Origin: Dokdonella_A sp963775445
GTDB lineage: Bacteria > Pseudomonadota > Gammaproteobacteria > Xanthomonadales > Rhodanobacteraceae
NCBI GenBank assembly: GCA_963775445.1
Contig: CAVZIT010000004.1
Span: 744,001-808,000, forward strand
Length of the DNA: 64,000 nucleotides
Direction: 5' to 3'
The notes beneath the pieces are model-generated. The model was not told the origin of the DNA and made no database searches. It saw only the letters and a list, made by a program, of their open reading frames with translations. The position numbers were made by a program, and so were the translations under genes. Below, in pieces: positions 17,749 through 27,551 of this stretch (position 1 is its first letter; every line of letters begins with the position of its first letter).

Positions 17749-18384
17749 ATGTCGCGCATCTACGTCTACAAGCTCACGACTGACGACGGTGGCGCGCCGT
17801 GCGTCGCGAAAGGCCTGCTGTCGCTTTGCATCTGCAAGCCACGAATCCGCAGTACTGCGCGGGAGGGAGACGCTTTGATCGGCGTCGCGGCGAATTCGCT
17901 CGATCCGCACAACCATCTGATCTATGTGGCGCGAATCACCGACAAGAAAACCGGCGGCGCGTATTTCAGGGAACCACAGTATCGAGACCGCGCCGATTGC
18001 ATCTACGCCTGGCGCGAGGGCACCTACGTCGAGCGTGCGGGCGCCCGATATCACGGCAGACCCAATGATCTGGAACACGATCTCGGGCCGCCGCCGGACT
18101 ACGCGCGAGCGAACACGCTGCTGTCGCGCGACTTTCGCTATTTCAGCGACGAGGGTACAGACGAATACAAGCAGCGCTTTCCGCGCGTGGCGAAACTGGT
18201 GGGATCACTCAAACAGGGCCACCGTGTCAATCACGGCCTCGCTCTGGAACGCGAGCTTCTCGCGCTGATCGACTGGTGTTTCACGTTGAAGGGCAGGACA
18301 AGTTCCGGAAATGTGGCGCGCAGCGGTCGATGTCGACCTTGTCGTCCGCCGGCGCCCCGAATAGTGCCGAAACGCAAATGCTGA
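17749..18384 (+). CDS. Nmad2-like nucleotide-modification-associated protein
   Basis: The 211-residue product begins MSRIYVYKLTTDDGGAPCVA and carries LCICKPRIRSTAREGDALIG, DPHNHLIYVARITDK and a C-terminal GTDEYKQRFPRVAKLV. This pattern (a YVYK.T.D start, C.CKP.IR..A..GD core) resembles the Nmad2 family that accompanies Nmad3 in modification islands. It is adjacent to and probably co-transcribed with the Nmad3-like gene. The last 40 residues are Arg/Pro/Cys-rich and may be an altered C-terminus. It converges with the toxin-antitoxin pair. Confidence 0.65.
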   Translation: MSRIYVYKLTTDDGGAPCVAKGLLSLCICKPRIRSTAREGDALIGVAANSLDPHNHLIYVARITDKKTGGAYFREPQYRDRADCIYAWREGTYVERAGARYHGRPNDLEHDLGPPPDYARANTLLSRDFRYFSDEGTDEYKQRFPRVAKLVGSLKQGHRVNHGLALERELLALIDWCFTLKGRTSSGNVARSGRCRPCRPPAPRIVPKRKC

Positions 18385-18463
18385 TCCACGATGACGGTGG
18401 TCCGCGCGGGTCGTTTCAGACCCGTGAACAACGTAAAAGGACGTTGACGCAGATTGAAAGAGA

Positions 18464-18901
18464 TCAGCGCGATTTGGCGCCACCGAGGGGATGCCACAGC
18501 ACAATGCTTCCCGGTGTGTCCGAATCCTTCGCGATCTCGGTCGCGGAAGGTCGATAGACCTTGGCGATGAAGGGCGGATCGTGTCGGTCCAGAAACGCAA
18601 AAATGCGATTCCGCGTCGCGACGAATGCTTGCGCAAGTTCGGGGAAAGGGGCTCGTCCGATCACCACGAGCAGGGCGACACGTTGCTGCATGACCGCTGC
18701 GAGTTCGTTGGGCTTGTAGCGGATGCGACCGTCATGCGTGATCGCGACCCAGCCTCGGCGTCCGACATGTTCGAGCCAGATTTCGTCCGGACAGTCGTGG
18801 GCAAAATGATCTGCGTGTCTCTCCACCACAAGGCCGACGGACCGAAGAATCTCCGGAAAGCGTTTGCCGAGATCGCGGTCGGTGAAGAAGATGCGGCTCA
18901 T
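18464..18901 (-). CDS. PIN-like toxin (VapC45-type)
   Basis: The 145-residue product starts MSRIFFTDRDLGKRFPEILR and contains WLEHVGRRGWVAITHDGRIR and a final RPSATEIAKDSDTP. The early acidic FTDRDLG and the THDGRI segment match PIN-like (DUF5615-related) toxins, typically RNases. It overlaps the antitoxin stop by 4 bases, as in many toxin-antitoxin operons. The RNA target is unknown. Confidence 0.75.
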   Translation of the reverse strand: MSRIFFTDRDLGKRFPEILRSVGLVVERHADHFAHDCPDEIWLEHVGRRGWVAITHDGRIRYKPNELAAVMQQRVALLVVIGRAPFPELAQAFVATRNRIFAFLDRHDPPFIAKVYRPSATEIAKDSDTPGSIVLWHPLGGAKSR

Positions 18902-19581
18902 GCCGCTCGCTCGTAGAGCACTGCCTCCTCGATTTCGCGTTCCGTGAGGTCGTAGTCGATTGCCAAGTCTGCGAGCGATTCGCCCGTATCGATGCGTTCG
19001 GCAATGGCGCCCGTGGTGATACCTCGGTGCATAAGCACAGGGCGCCCGAACGCAACGTGCGCGTCAATGGCGATCGGTCGTCTGGCGGTCCGCACGTCAC
19101 TGGAGGCGAATGGGTAGAGTCGAACCGGAAATTTCCACTCATCCCACTCGACGCGCGCCAGATGTTCGTTGAACATATGGCGCATGGCCATCTGCCCGGA
19201 TGCCGACAGATCGATCAATTCGCCGTAACGCTCCAACAGCAATTTCCCTGCGTCGGTGCGCAGTTCGTGGCTGAGCAGAAGGCGCTCGATCTGCAGCGTC
19301 TTCTGCGCATAGCTGACGGCCTTGCGCAGCGCGTCCATCGATACACCGTGCTCGGTTCGCAACGAACGCAGCACATGCGCCTCGATCAGATTCCAGAACG
19401 AAAGCATCGGCGGCGGATTCGCTGCCGGCCGGATCAAGGGGCTCGAATGCGCTATGCCGGTTGCCCGGCGATAGGGTCGCCCGGCGACCCATGATCGCAG
19501 TGTCGCCGGCGCGAGCTTCAGATAACGCGCGGCCTCCGCCACCGTATAGGCGGGCTGCTCTCGAATGTCCGTCTTGCGCAT
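18898..19581 (-). CDS. DUF433-family antitoxin with MerR-like helix-turn-helix (VapB45-type)
   Basis: The 227-residue product has an N-terminal DNA-binding helix-turn-helix (AYTVAEAARYLKLAPATLRS) and a C-terminal DUF433 domain (FGRPVLMHRGITTGAIAERI, then ESLADLAIDYDLTEREIEEA). The arrangement matches mycobacterial VapB45, partner of a PIN-like toxin. It precedes the toxin gene by a 4-base overlap and probably represses the pair. It lies between the Nmad genes and hsdR, on the opposite strand. Confidence 0.78.
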   Translation of the reverse strand: MRKTDIREQPAYTVAEAARYLKLAPATLRSWVAGRPYRRATGIAHSSPLIRPAANPPPMLSFWNLIEAHVLRSLRTEHGVSMDALRKAVSYAQKTLQIERLLLSHELRTDAGKLLLERYGELIDLSASGQMAMRHMFNEHLARVEWDEWKFPVRLYPFASSDVRTARRPIAIDAHVAFGRPVLMHRGITTGAIAERIDTGESLADLAIDYDLTEREIEEAVLYERAA

Positions 19582-19714
19582 GGCGAAGGCAGTTGTCCTG
19601 ATGCAAATGGCTGACGCGGCGTATTGTACTCGTCCCCGGGGCGCTACCGGCCAGCGAGCCGACAGCGGGAGTTCGCTGTAAAGTCAGGGGGTTGCGATCC
19701 GGTCCGCGAGGGGC

Positions 19715-22700
19715 ATGACTCTGAACGAATCCATCGTCGAAGACGCTACGCTGGCCTGGTTCGGCGAGCTCGGCTATGCGATCGGCCACGGCCCAACGAT
19801 CGCGCCGGGCGAGCCCGAAGCCGAGAGGAATTCATTCGGCGACGTGGTGCTGGTCGGTCGATTGCGCGAGGCGATCGCGCGGTTGAACCCGCATATCCCA
19901 GCCGATGCGCGCGAAGACGCCTTGCGCAAGGTGGTGCGCATCGCGATGCCTTCGCTGGTGCAGACCAATCGCGCGTTCCATCGCATGCTGCGGAACGGCG
20001 TCGAAGTCGAATATGCGCGCGCGGATGGTTCGATTGCTGGTGATCACGTGCGGCTGGTTGATTTCGACAAACCATCCGCGAACCATTGGTTTGCGGTAAA
20101 TCAGTTTGCCATCGTCGAGGGTCAGCATCACCGACGGCCGGATATCGTCGTGTTCGTCAATGGTTTGCCCCTTGGTCTGATCGAACTGAAAAATGCGGCC
20201 GACGAGAACGCGACGATCTGGGGCGCATACAGGCAACTGCAGACTTACAAGCAGGAGATTCCGTCGCTGTTGCACTACAACGCGGTGCTAGTGGCGAGCG
20301 ACGGCCTGCAGGCGCGCATCGGTTCGCTGACCGCGAGCCAGGAATGGTTCAAGGTCTGGCGCACGATTGACGGCTCGGGCGACGCGCCGACGTCAATGCC
20401 CGAACTCGAAGTGCTGGTGCGCGGGGTGTTCGAACCACGACGCTTGCTGGATCTGCTGCAGCATTTCATCGCGTTCGAGGAAGATCCGGATTCGGGCGCA
20501 CTGCACAAGCTGATCGCGGGCTATCACCAGTTTTACGCAGTGAACGTGGCGGTCGAGGAAACATTGCGTGCGAGCAGCATGCGCGACGGCAAGGATCAGC
20601 GCGAGGAACACGGCGCCTATTGGGCCGCACGCATGCAAGGCGGACAACCCGGCGACCGTCGCGCCGGCGTGGTCTGGCATACCCAAGGCAGCGGCAAGAG
20701 CTTGTCGATGCTGTTCTACGCCGGTTGCATTGTCCACGAGCCGGCGATGCGCAACCCGACGCTGGTTTTGCTGACCGATCGCAACGATCTGGACGATCAG
20801 TTGTTCGGCCAGTTCCAGCGCTGCCACGATCTGCTCGGTCAGATGCCGGTGCAGGCGGAATCGCGCGAGGATTTGCGTCGTTTGTTGAACGTGGCGAGCG
20901 GTGGCGTGGTGTTCACCACGATCCAGAAATTCCTGCCGGCCAAGGGCGAAAAGATGCCGTCGCTGAGCGAGCGGCGCAACGTGGTCGTGATCGCGGACGA
21001 AGCGCATCGCAGTCAATACGACATGATCGACGGGCTCGCCCGGCACATGCGCGACGCGCTGCCACAGGCCTCCTTTATCGGCTTCACTGGCACGCCGATC
21101 GAGAAAACCGATGCCAATACGCGCGCGGTATTCGGCGATTACATCAGCATCTACGACATCCAACGCGCGGTGGCCGACAAGGCGACGGTGCCGATCTACT
21201 ACGAAAGCCGTGTCGCGAAGTTGGGATTGAATGCAGCCCAGCTGGCCACGCTCGATGCGGACTTCGAGGAAATTACCGAGGACGAAGAACAAACCAGTCG
21301 CGACAAGCTGCGCAGCAAATGGGCCGCGCTGGAAGCGCTGGTCGGCGATCCCAAACGCGTCGACCTGGTCGCCGCCGATCTGGTCGCGCATTTCGAAAAG
21401 CGCAGCGAGGCGACCGGCGGCAAGGCGATGGTCGTGTGCATGAGCCGTCGAATTTGCGTGGAACTCTACGACGCGATCGTGAAGCTTCGTCCGGATTGGG
21501 CCAGCGCGAGGGACGATGATCCCGAAGCCGAGAAGGGCAGGGACTGCGTGGTCAAGGTGGTCATGACCGGCAGCGCCGCCGATGGTCCGGCATGGCAACC
21601 GCATATCCGCAACAAGGAAAAGCGCCGCCGGCTGGCGAACCGGTTCAAGGATCCGAACGATCCGTTCCGCATCGTGATCGTGCGGGACATGTGGCTGACC
21701 GGCTTCGATGCGCCCTGCCTGCAGACGATGTATCTCGACAAGCCGATGCAAGGCCACGGCCTGATGCAGGCGATCGCACGCGTGAACCGCGTGTTCCGCG
21801 ACAAACCCGGCGGCTTGGTAGTCGATTATCTCGGCCTTGCCGATCAGTTGAAGCACGCGCTGGCCACGTACACCGAAAGCGGAGGCAAGGGCGATCCGAC
21901 TTACGACATCGCGCAGGCGATCGCGGTGATGCAGGAAAAGCACGGTGTCGCCTGCGACATGCTGCATGGTTTTGAATGGTCGAAATGGGTCACGGGTGCA
22001 CCCGGTGAGCGGCTGGGCCTGATTCCTGCGGCGCAGGAATGCATTCTCGAACAGGAGGAGGGCAAGCAGCGTTTCGTCAAGGCGGTGACCGAGCTGTCAC
22101 GCGCGTTCGCGCTGTGCGCGGCCAGTGATGAGGCGATTGCGATTCGAGACGATGTCGCGTTCTTCCAGGCCGTGCAGGCTGCGCTCAACAAGCGGACCAT
22201 CGATGGCCGCAAGACGCCGGAGCAGCTCGACGCCGCGGTGCGTCAGCTTGTTTCGAAGGCGATCACGACGGAAGGGCAGGTGATCGACGTGTTCACGGCC
22301 GCCGGACTGCCGAAACCGGATATCGGCATTCTGTCCGACCAGTTTCTGGCGGAAGTGCGCGGGCTCAAGCACAAGAACGTCGCCGCGGAACTGCTGGCGA
22401 AGCTGCTAAAGGACGAACTCAAGGTTCAGTCCCGGCGCAATTTCGTTCAGTCGCAACTGTTCAGCGAGAAACTCAAGCAAACGCTCAACGCCTATCACAA
22501 CCGCGCGATCGCGACGCAGGAAGTAATCGACGAGTTGATCAAACTCGCCAAGGAACTGGACGCAGCCGGCAAACGCGGCGAGGACCTCGGCCTGACCGAC
22601 GACGAGGTGGCGTTCTACGATGCCCTAGCCACGAACGGCAGCGCACGAGAAGTGATGGGTGATGACAAGCTCAAGGTCATTGCGACCGAGCTGATCAGCA

Positions 22701-22897
22701 AGGTGCGCGCTAATACCAGCATCGACTGGCAGTATCGCGAAGGCGCGCGTGCGCGCATCCGCGTGCTGGTCAAACGCATCCTCAACAAATACGGCTATCC
22801 ACCCGACCTGCAGGACGCCGCGGTGCAGACCGTGCTCAAACAGGCCGAGTTGTTGTGCGCCGAGTGGGCGCCCGCCGATACGCCGATGAGGACTTGA
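19715..22897 (+). CDS. hsdR: Type I restriction endonuclease subunit HsdR
   Basis: HsdR translocates DNA and cleaves it far from the recognition site. The 1060-residue protein has the N-terminal nuclease (RPDIVVFVNGLPLGLIELKN, the D...ExK motif), Walker A as GVVWHTQGSGKSLSM, the helicase box DEAHRSQYD, GFTGTPI, and motif VI region QAIARVNRVFRDKPGG. The C-terminal helical region interacts with HsdM. The frame is intact, unlike hsdM and hsdS. GAGGGG precedes the ATG. It ends 15 bases from the convergent typA. Confidence 0.95.
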   Translation: MTLNESIVEDATLAWFGELGYAIGHGPTIAPGEPEAERNSFGDVVLVGRLREAIARLNPHIPADAREDALRKVVRIAMPSLVQTNRAFHRMLRNGVEVEYARADGSIAGDHVRLVDFDKPSANHWFAVNQFAIVEGQHHRRPDIVVFVNGLPLGLIELKNAADENATIWGAYRQLQTYKQEIPSLLHYNAVLVASDGLQARIGSLTASQEWFKVWRTIDGSGDAPTSMPELEVLVRGVFEPRRLLDLLQHFIAFEEDPDSGALHKLIAGYHQFYAVNVAVEETLRASSMRDGKDQREEHGAYWAARMQGGQPGDRRAGVVWHTQGSGKSLSMLFYAGCIVHEPAMRNPTLVLLTDRNDLDDQLFGQFQRCHDLLGQMPVQAESREDLRRLLNVASGGVVFTTIQKFLPAKGEKMPSLSERRNVVVIADEAHRSQYDMIDGLARHMRDALPQASFIGFTGTPIEKTDANTRAVFGDYISIYDIQRAVADKATVPIYYESRVAKLGLNAAQLATLDADFEEITEDEEQTSRDKLRSKWAALEALVGDPKRVDLVAADLVAHFEKRSEATGGKAMVVCMSRRICVELYDAIVKLRPDWASARDDDPEAEKGRDCVVKVVMTGSAADGPAWQPHIRNKEKRRRLANRFKDPNDPFRIVIVRDMWLTGFDAPCLQTMYLDKPMQGHGLMQAIARVNRVFRDKPGGLVVDYLGLADQLKHALATYTESGGKGDPTYDIAQAIAVMQEKHGVACDMLHGFEWSKWVTGAPGERLGLIPAAQECILEQEEGKQRFVKAVTELSRAFALCAASDEAIAIRDDVAFFQAVQAALNKRTIDGRKTPEQLDAAVRQLVSKAITTEGQVIDVFTAAGLPKPDIGILSDQFLAEVRGLKHKNVAAELLAKLLKDELKVQSRRNFVQSQLFSEKLKQTLNAYHNRAIATQEVIDELIKLAKELDAAGKRGEDLGLTDDEVAFYDALATNGSAREVMGDDKLKVIATELISKVRANTSIDWQYREGARARIRVLVKRILNKYGYPPDLQDAAVQTVLKQAELLCAEWAPADTPMRT

Positions 22898-22912
22898 TTT
22901 GAACCGTCGAAA

Positions 22913-24760
22913 CTACGCTGCCTGTCTCGATGCCTTCTTGCGATCGCTTTCGGTCAAGTGCTTCTTGCGCAGGCGTATTTCCTTCGGCGTGACTTCGACC
23001 AGCTCGTCATCCTCGATGAACTCGAGCGCCTGCTCGAGCGACATGCGCACGGGCGGCGTCAACTGCACGTTCTCGTCCTTGCCGGCGGCGCGTATGTTGG
23101 TCATCTGCTTGGCGCGCAGTGCATTGACCGTGAGATCGTTGTCCTTTGCATGGATGCCTACAAGCTGGCCTTCGTAAATCAGGTCGCCCTCGTCGATCAG
23201 CAGACGCCCGCGTTCCTGCAATCCGACCAGCGCATACGCAGGCGAGGGGCCGGTGCCGTTGGAAATCATCACGCCGTTCTGGCGTTTGGCGATTGCGCCT
23301 TCGGCGCGCGGTCCGTACTTGTCGAAAACGTGGAACAAAAGACCGGTGCCGGCCGTGATCGTGCGGAATTCGGTCTGGAATCCGATCAGCCCGCGCGCCG
23401 GTATCAGGTATTCGAGCCGCACGCGGCCCTTGCCGTCGGGTTCCATGTTGACGAGCTGGCCACGACGCGTGCCCAGGCGTTCCATGACCCCGCCCTGGTA
23501 AGGCTCTTCCATGTCGACGACGAGCTGCTCGATCGGCTCGCTCATGACGCCGTCGATTTCCCTGACGATGACTTCGGGCCGCGATACGGCGAGCTCGTAA
23601 CCTTCGCGGCGCATCGTCTCGATCAGGATCGAGAGGTGCAGTTCGCCGCGTCCGGATACCTTGAACTTGTCCGGATCCTCGGTTTCCTCGACCTTGAGCG
23701 CCACGTTGTGCAGCGTCTCGCGCATCAGGCGATCGCGGATCTGGCGACTGGTCAGGAACTTCCCGCCACTTCGATCCTTGTTGCCCGCGAACGGCGACTT
23801 GTTGACCTGGAACGTCATGCTGATGGTCGGCTCGTCAACCGTCAGCACCGGCAATTGTTCGATCGCGTCTAGTGCGCAGATCGTATCCGAGATGCCGAGG
23901 TTCTCGATGCCTGAAATCGCGACGATGTCGCCCGCGCTCGCTTGGGCCACCTCGCGGCGTTCCAGCCCCATGAAGCCGAGCACCTGCAACACCTTGGCAT
24001 TGCGCTTGGCGCCCGTGCGATCGACGACGGCCACCGGCATGTTGGTGCGCACCGTTCCACGTTCGATGCGGCCGGTACCGATGATGCCGACATAACTCGA
24101 ATAGTCGAGATTGGATACGCGCATCTGGAAGGGGCCGTCCGGATCGACCTTGGGCGGATGCACGTGTTCGACGATGGCCTGGAACAACGGCGTCATGTCG
24201 CCCGAGCGGACGTCGCCGGCCATGCCGGCGTATCCCTGCAGCGCAGATGCGTAGACCGTCGTGAAGTCAAGCTGGTGGTCGGTTGCGCCGAGCCGATCGA
24301 ACAGATCGAACGTCGCATTGAGCACCCAGTCGGGACGTGCGCCCGGCCGATCGACCTTGTTGATCACGACGATCGGCTTGAACCCCATCCGGAACGCCTT
24401 CTGCGTGACGAAGCGCGTCTGCGGCATCGGCCCGTCGAACGCATCGACCAGCAACAGGACCGAATCGACCATCGACAGCACACGCTCGACCTCGCCACCG
24501 AAATCCGCATGGCCTGGCGTGTCGACGATGTTTATTCGCCAGTCCTCGCCATCCGGCGCCTTCCAGCGGATCGCGGTGTTCTTGGAAAGAATCGTGATGC
24601 CCCGCTCCTTTTCGAGATCGTTCGAATCCATCACGCGATCGGGCGTTGGGGCGCGCTGATCAAGCGTGCCGGACTGCTTGAGGAGCTGATCGACCAGCGT
24701 CGTCTTGCCATGGTCGACGTGGGCCACGATCGCGATGTTGCGGAGCTTTTCAATGGACAT
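22913..24760 (-). CDS. typA: Ribosome-associated GTPase TypA/BipA
   Basis: A translational GTPase of the EF-G/LepA class that aids ribosome assembly and growth under stress. The 615-residue product shows the G1 motif AHVDHGKTTLVDQLL, G2 region RGITILSKN, G3 DTPGHADFGG, NKVDRPGA, and the TypA-specific C-terminus (GVMISNGTGPSPAYALVGLQ, LTPPVRMSLEQALEFIEDDE). Length is normal. It marks the boundary of the defence island. Confidence 0.97.
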   Translation of the reverse strand: MSIEKLRNIAIVAHVDHGKTTLVDQLLKQSGTLDQRAPTPDRVMDSNDLEKERGITILSKNTAIRWKAPDGEDWRINIVDTPGHADFGGEVERVLSMVDSVLLLVDAFDGPMPQTRFVTQKAFRMGFKPIVVINKVDRPGARPDWVLNATFDLFDRLGATDHQLDFTTVYASALQGYAGMAGDVRSGDMTPLFQAIVEHVHPPKVDPDGPFQMRVSNLDYSSYVGIIGTGRIERGTVRTNMPVAVVDRTGAKRNAKVLQVLGFMGLERREVAQASAGDIVAISGIENLGISDTICALDAIEQLPVLTVDEPTISMTFQVNKSPFAGNKDRSGGKFLTSRQIRDRLMRETLHNVALKVEETEDPDKFKVSGRGELHLSILIETMRREGYELAVSRPEVIVREIDGVMSEPIEQLVVDMEEPYQGGVMERLGTRRGQLVNMEPDGKGRVRLEYLIPARGLIGFQTEFRTITAGTGLLFHVFDKYGPRAEGAIAKRQNGVMISNGTGPSPAYALVGLQERGRLLIDEGDLIYEGQLVGIHAKDNDLTVNALRAKQMTNIRAAGKDENVQLTPPVRMSLEQALEFIEDDELVEVTPKEIRLRKKHLTESDRKKASRQAA

Positions 24761-24923
24761 GCGGGCACCCGGCGGTCTGCGTAGACAGCCGCAAGAAGTC
24801 GGAAAATACGAACGAGATTCGCGATTATAGCGCGCAATTGCCGCGCCGCAGCACGCAAGATGATCATGCGGTTGACGGCGGGTCGGTTATCCTTTGGGGC
24901 CACTCACTGGAAGGAATCCGAAT

Positions 24924-25433
24924 ATGCCTCTCGACGCGACGCTGAATACCAATCGCGGCCCGATCCATCTGACATTGTACGCGGACCGGGCGCCGGTCAC
25001 GGTCGCCAACTTCGTCAATCTCGCCAAGCGTGGCTACTACGATGGCTTGAGCTTTCACCGCGTGATACCGGATTTCATGATCCAGGGCGGCTGTCCGCAA
25101 GGCGACGGCCGGGGTGGGCCGCCGTATCGCTTCGATGATGAGTGCCGCGCCGATCTGCGGCATGACAAGCCGGGCGTGCTGTCGATGGCCAATGCAGGCC
25201 CCGGCACCAACGGCAGTCAATTCTTCATCACCCACATCCCGACGCCCTGGCTCGATGGCAAGCACACGGTTTTCGGCGCCGTGCGCGGTCCGGCGGATCA
25301 GGCCGTTGTCAACAGCATTGCCGTTGGGGACAAGATCGAAAACGTGGCGATCGAGGGCGACACGACGTCGCTGCTCGAAGCCCAGGCGGCTCAGGTCAAG
25401 GAGTGGAATACCAAGCTCGACGCGCGCGGCTGA
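24924..25433 (+). CDS. ppiB: Cytosolic cyclophilin-type peptidyl-prolyl isomerase
   Basis: Catalyses cis-trans isomerisation of proline bonds. The 169-residue product has no signal peptide and shows the cyclophilin motifs FHRVIPDFMIQGGCPQGDG, MANAGPGTNGSQFFI and LDGKHTVFG. AAGGA stands 9 bases before the ATG at 24924 (MPLDATLNTNRG); an in-frame codon ten residues earlier is unlikely. It is divergent from typA. Confidence 0.94.
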   Translation: MPLDATLNTNRGPIHLTLYADRAPVTVANFVNLAKRGYYDGLSFHRVIPDFMIQGGCPQGDGRGGPPYRFDDECRADLRHDKPGVLSMANAGPGTNGSQFFITHIPTPWLDGKHTVFGAVRGPADQAVVNSIAVGDKIENVAIEGDTTSLLEAQAAQVKEWNTKLDARG

Positions 25434-25529
25434 AGAACCACCGGACAACCAATGCGGGATAGCCTGCGGAATCAAGCGTCCTGGTTTTCCGCTTCGCCAA
25501 GCTCGGTGCGCAGGCTTTGGTCATGAATC

Positions 25530-25567
25530 GGGCGCGATCGTTGTCCTGGAAAGACTCGATCGCGCCC
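25530..25567. terminator. Hairpin between convergent genes
   Basis: An 11-bp perfect stem, GGGCGCGATCG (25530-25540) and CGATCGCGCCC (25557-25567), with a 16-base loop, lies between the convergent ppiB and glsB-like genes. There is no T run, so if it is a terminator it is not a classical intrinsic one. Confidence 0.5.
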
Positions 25568-25593
25568 GCCTGTGTCGCAGGGATTGTGCGGAT

Positions 25594-25884
25594 CTAGGGC
25601 GCCGTCTTTCGATGGAATATCAGGCGATACAGGATCAGCAAGATGATCGCGCCGATCACGCCGAACACGAATCCCCAGAAGCCTCCGACACCACCGACGG
25701 CACCCGGCGTTACCACACCGCCACCGACGCCGAAGATTGCGCGGGCGATCCATCCGCCAATGAACGACCCGATGATGCCGATGATCGCGGTGATGATGAA
25801 ACCGCCGGGATCCTTGCCGGGCATGATGAGCTTGGCGATGATGCCGATCACGAGTCCGATGATGAATATCCAAAGCCAGTGCAT
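25594..25884 (-). CDS. GlsB/YeaQ/YmgE family small membrane protein
   Basis: The 96-residue protein has three glycine-rich hydrophobic segments (WLWIFIIGLVIGIIAKLIMP, then IITAIIGIIGSFIGGWIARA and GFVFGVIGAIILLILY) with the family signature MPGKDPGG. These transglycosylase-associated proteins are linked to general stress responses; molecular function is unknown. A near-perfect ribosome-binding site (AAGGAGG) precedes the ATG. Confidence 0.92.
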   Translation of the reverse strand: MHWLWIFIIGLVIGIIAKLIMPGKDPGGFIITAIIGIIGSFIGGWIARAIFGVGGGVVTPGAVGGVGGFWGFVFGVIGAIILLILYRLIFHRKTAP

Positions 25885-26157
25885 GCGTTTCCTCCTTGGT
25901 TAAGTGCTGACGGGTACGGCTTGTAACGGGCACTGCAGAAGGTGCAACGCCGGAGCGAGTCCGCAGGCCCGAATTTTCAATCTCCCACTGCAACAGGATC
26001 CGTCATGAATTGGCTTTCAGAGTCGATCCCGCGCGCGACCCATTGCAGTGAGCGAACCCATACTGCGCCGCCGAGGATGAATGTTTCCATTGCGATTCCA
26101 CCCGATGCGCGCAACTTGCCTATGATAAAATTGCCACTTTGAGCGAGGGTGGGGTCC

Positions 26158-27357
26158 GTGCCAAAGCTTTCCCGGCGCATGAGCCGCGCCAAGCCGAGCG
26201 CGATCATGGCGATTGCCGACAAGGCCAGAGCCCTCAAGGCGCAAGGTCGTGACGTTGTCAATTTCTCGATCGGCGTGCCGAATTTCCTGCCGGGCGATCA
26301 TGTTTACGCCGCAGTGCGTAACGCGCTTGAAACTGACTCGGGCCAATACGGATCCAACCGCGGTCGCGACGACCTGCTGGATGCATTCCTTGCGCATATC
26401 GGCGAAATCGGCCTGACCGGTTACGCGCGCGCCAATATCGCGACCGGTATCGGGGCCAAGCATGTTCTCTACAACCTGGCCGAATCGCTCCTCGACGAAG
26501 GCGACGAGATAGCCTTCGCGACGCCTTACTGGACCAGCTATCTCGATATCGCCGAGATACTCGGCGCGCGCATCAAGTTGTTGCCGTGCCCGCCGGAGGC
26601 GAACTACAAGCTGACGCCGTCCCAGCTCGACGAGGCCCTCACAAGCAAACCGAAGGTTTTCCTGTTCAACAATCCATCCAATCCGACCGGCATGGTGTAT
26701 GGGCGCGACGAGATCGCGGCGCTTGCCAAGGTGCTGGCGAGGCATCCGGATACGTGGATCATCACCGACGATATCTACAACCGCATGGTGTTCGACGGCG
26801 TCGGTTACCACAATTTCGTACAGTTCGAGGCGGGATTGCGGGATCGCGTGATATTCGTCGACTCGCTCTCCAAGACCTACGGCATGCCGGGATGGCGCGT
26901 CGGATTCGTGGCAGGTCCCGAGGTGGTGGCGAATGCGATCGTCACGATGAATTCCAATCACATCACCAACCTTCCGGAGATAGTCACGGCCGCCGCGGTC
27001 GCAGCCTTGACCGGTCCGCAGGATATCCCCGCGGCCCGATGCGCCGAGTTTGCCGGCAAGCGCGACCAGGTCCTTGATGCCCTGCTGGCCATTGAGGGTG
27101 TCAGTTGTCCGCGCCCGCAGGGCGCGTTCTATGCGTTCCCGAATATTTCCTGCGCATTCGGCAGGAAGCACGATGGCCGGAGCATTAGCGGTGACATCGA
27201 TTTCTGCAGTGCGTTGCTCGAAAGCAAAAGCGTGGCGTGCGTCCCGGGTTCCGCCTTTGGCGAGCCGCGAGCCCTGCGTATTTCCTATACCTGCCCGGCG
27301 GCGCAGCTCAAGGCCGGCCTGGCGCGCATCCAGGAGTTTTTTGCTGAATTGACGTGA
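26158..27357 (+). CDS. Class I/II pyridoxal-phosphate aminotransferase (aspartate type)
   Basis: A fold-type I aminotransferase similar to class Ib aspartate aminotransferases. Key features are SRRMSRAKPSAIMAIADKA at the start, NNPSNPTGMVYGRDE, IITDDIYNRMVFDG, the PLP-lysine motif SLSKTYGMPGWRVGFVAG, and C-terminal RISYTC with the substrate-binding arginine. GTG 26158 gives (M)PKLSRRMSR; another GTG three codons upstream (26149) is in frame. GAGGGT precedes it. Substrate is inferred, not proven. Confidence 0.9.
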   Translation: MPKLSRRMSRAKPSAIMAIADKARALKAQGRDVVNFSIGVPNFLPGDHVYAAVRNALETDSGQYGSNRGRDDLLDAFLAHIGEIGLTGYARANIATGIGAKHVLYNLAESLLDEGDEIAFATPYWTSYLDIAEILGARIKLLPCPPEANYKLTPSQLDEALTSKPKVFLFNNPSNPTGMVYGRDEIAALAKVLARHPDTWIITDDIYNRMVFDGVGYHNFVQFEAGLRDRVIFVDSLSKTYGMPGWRVGFVAGPEVVANAIVTMNSNHITNLPEIVTAAAVAALTGPQDIPAARCAEFAGKRDQVLDALLAIEGVSCPRPQGAFYAFPNISCAFGRKHDGRSISGDIDFCSALLESKSVACVPGSAFGEPRALRISYTCPAAQLKAGLARIQEFFAELT

Positions 27358-27551
27358 TCGGGGGATCCGCTGCGCTTCATTGCCGCGCGGACCGAAACAC
27401 TGTCCGGTAATTTAGGACGAGCCGTTCGATACGACCTCTTCAAGCGACATTACGTCACCAGTTGTCGGCCAGCACCTTGGTGAGCGCGCTTCGCCGCGCC
27501 CTCAGCGATTGCCGGTTTGCCATTTCCGCTTCCAGCAGACGGAGTGAAAAC

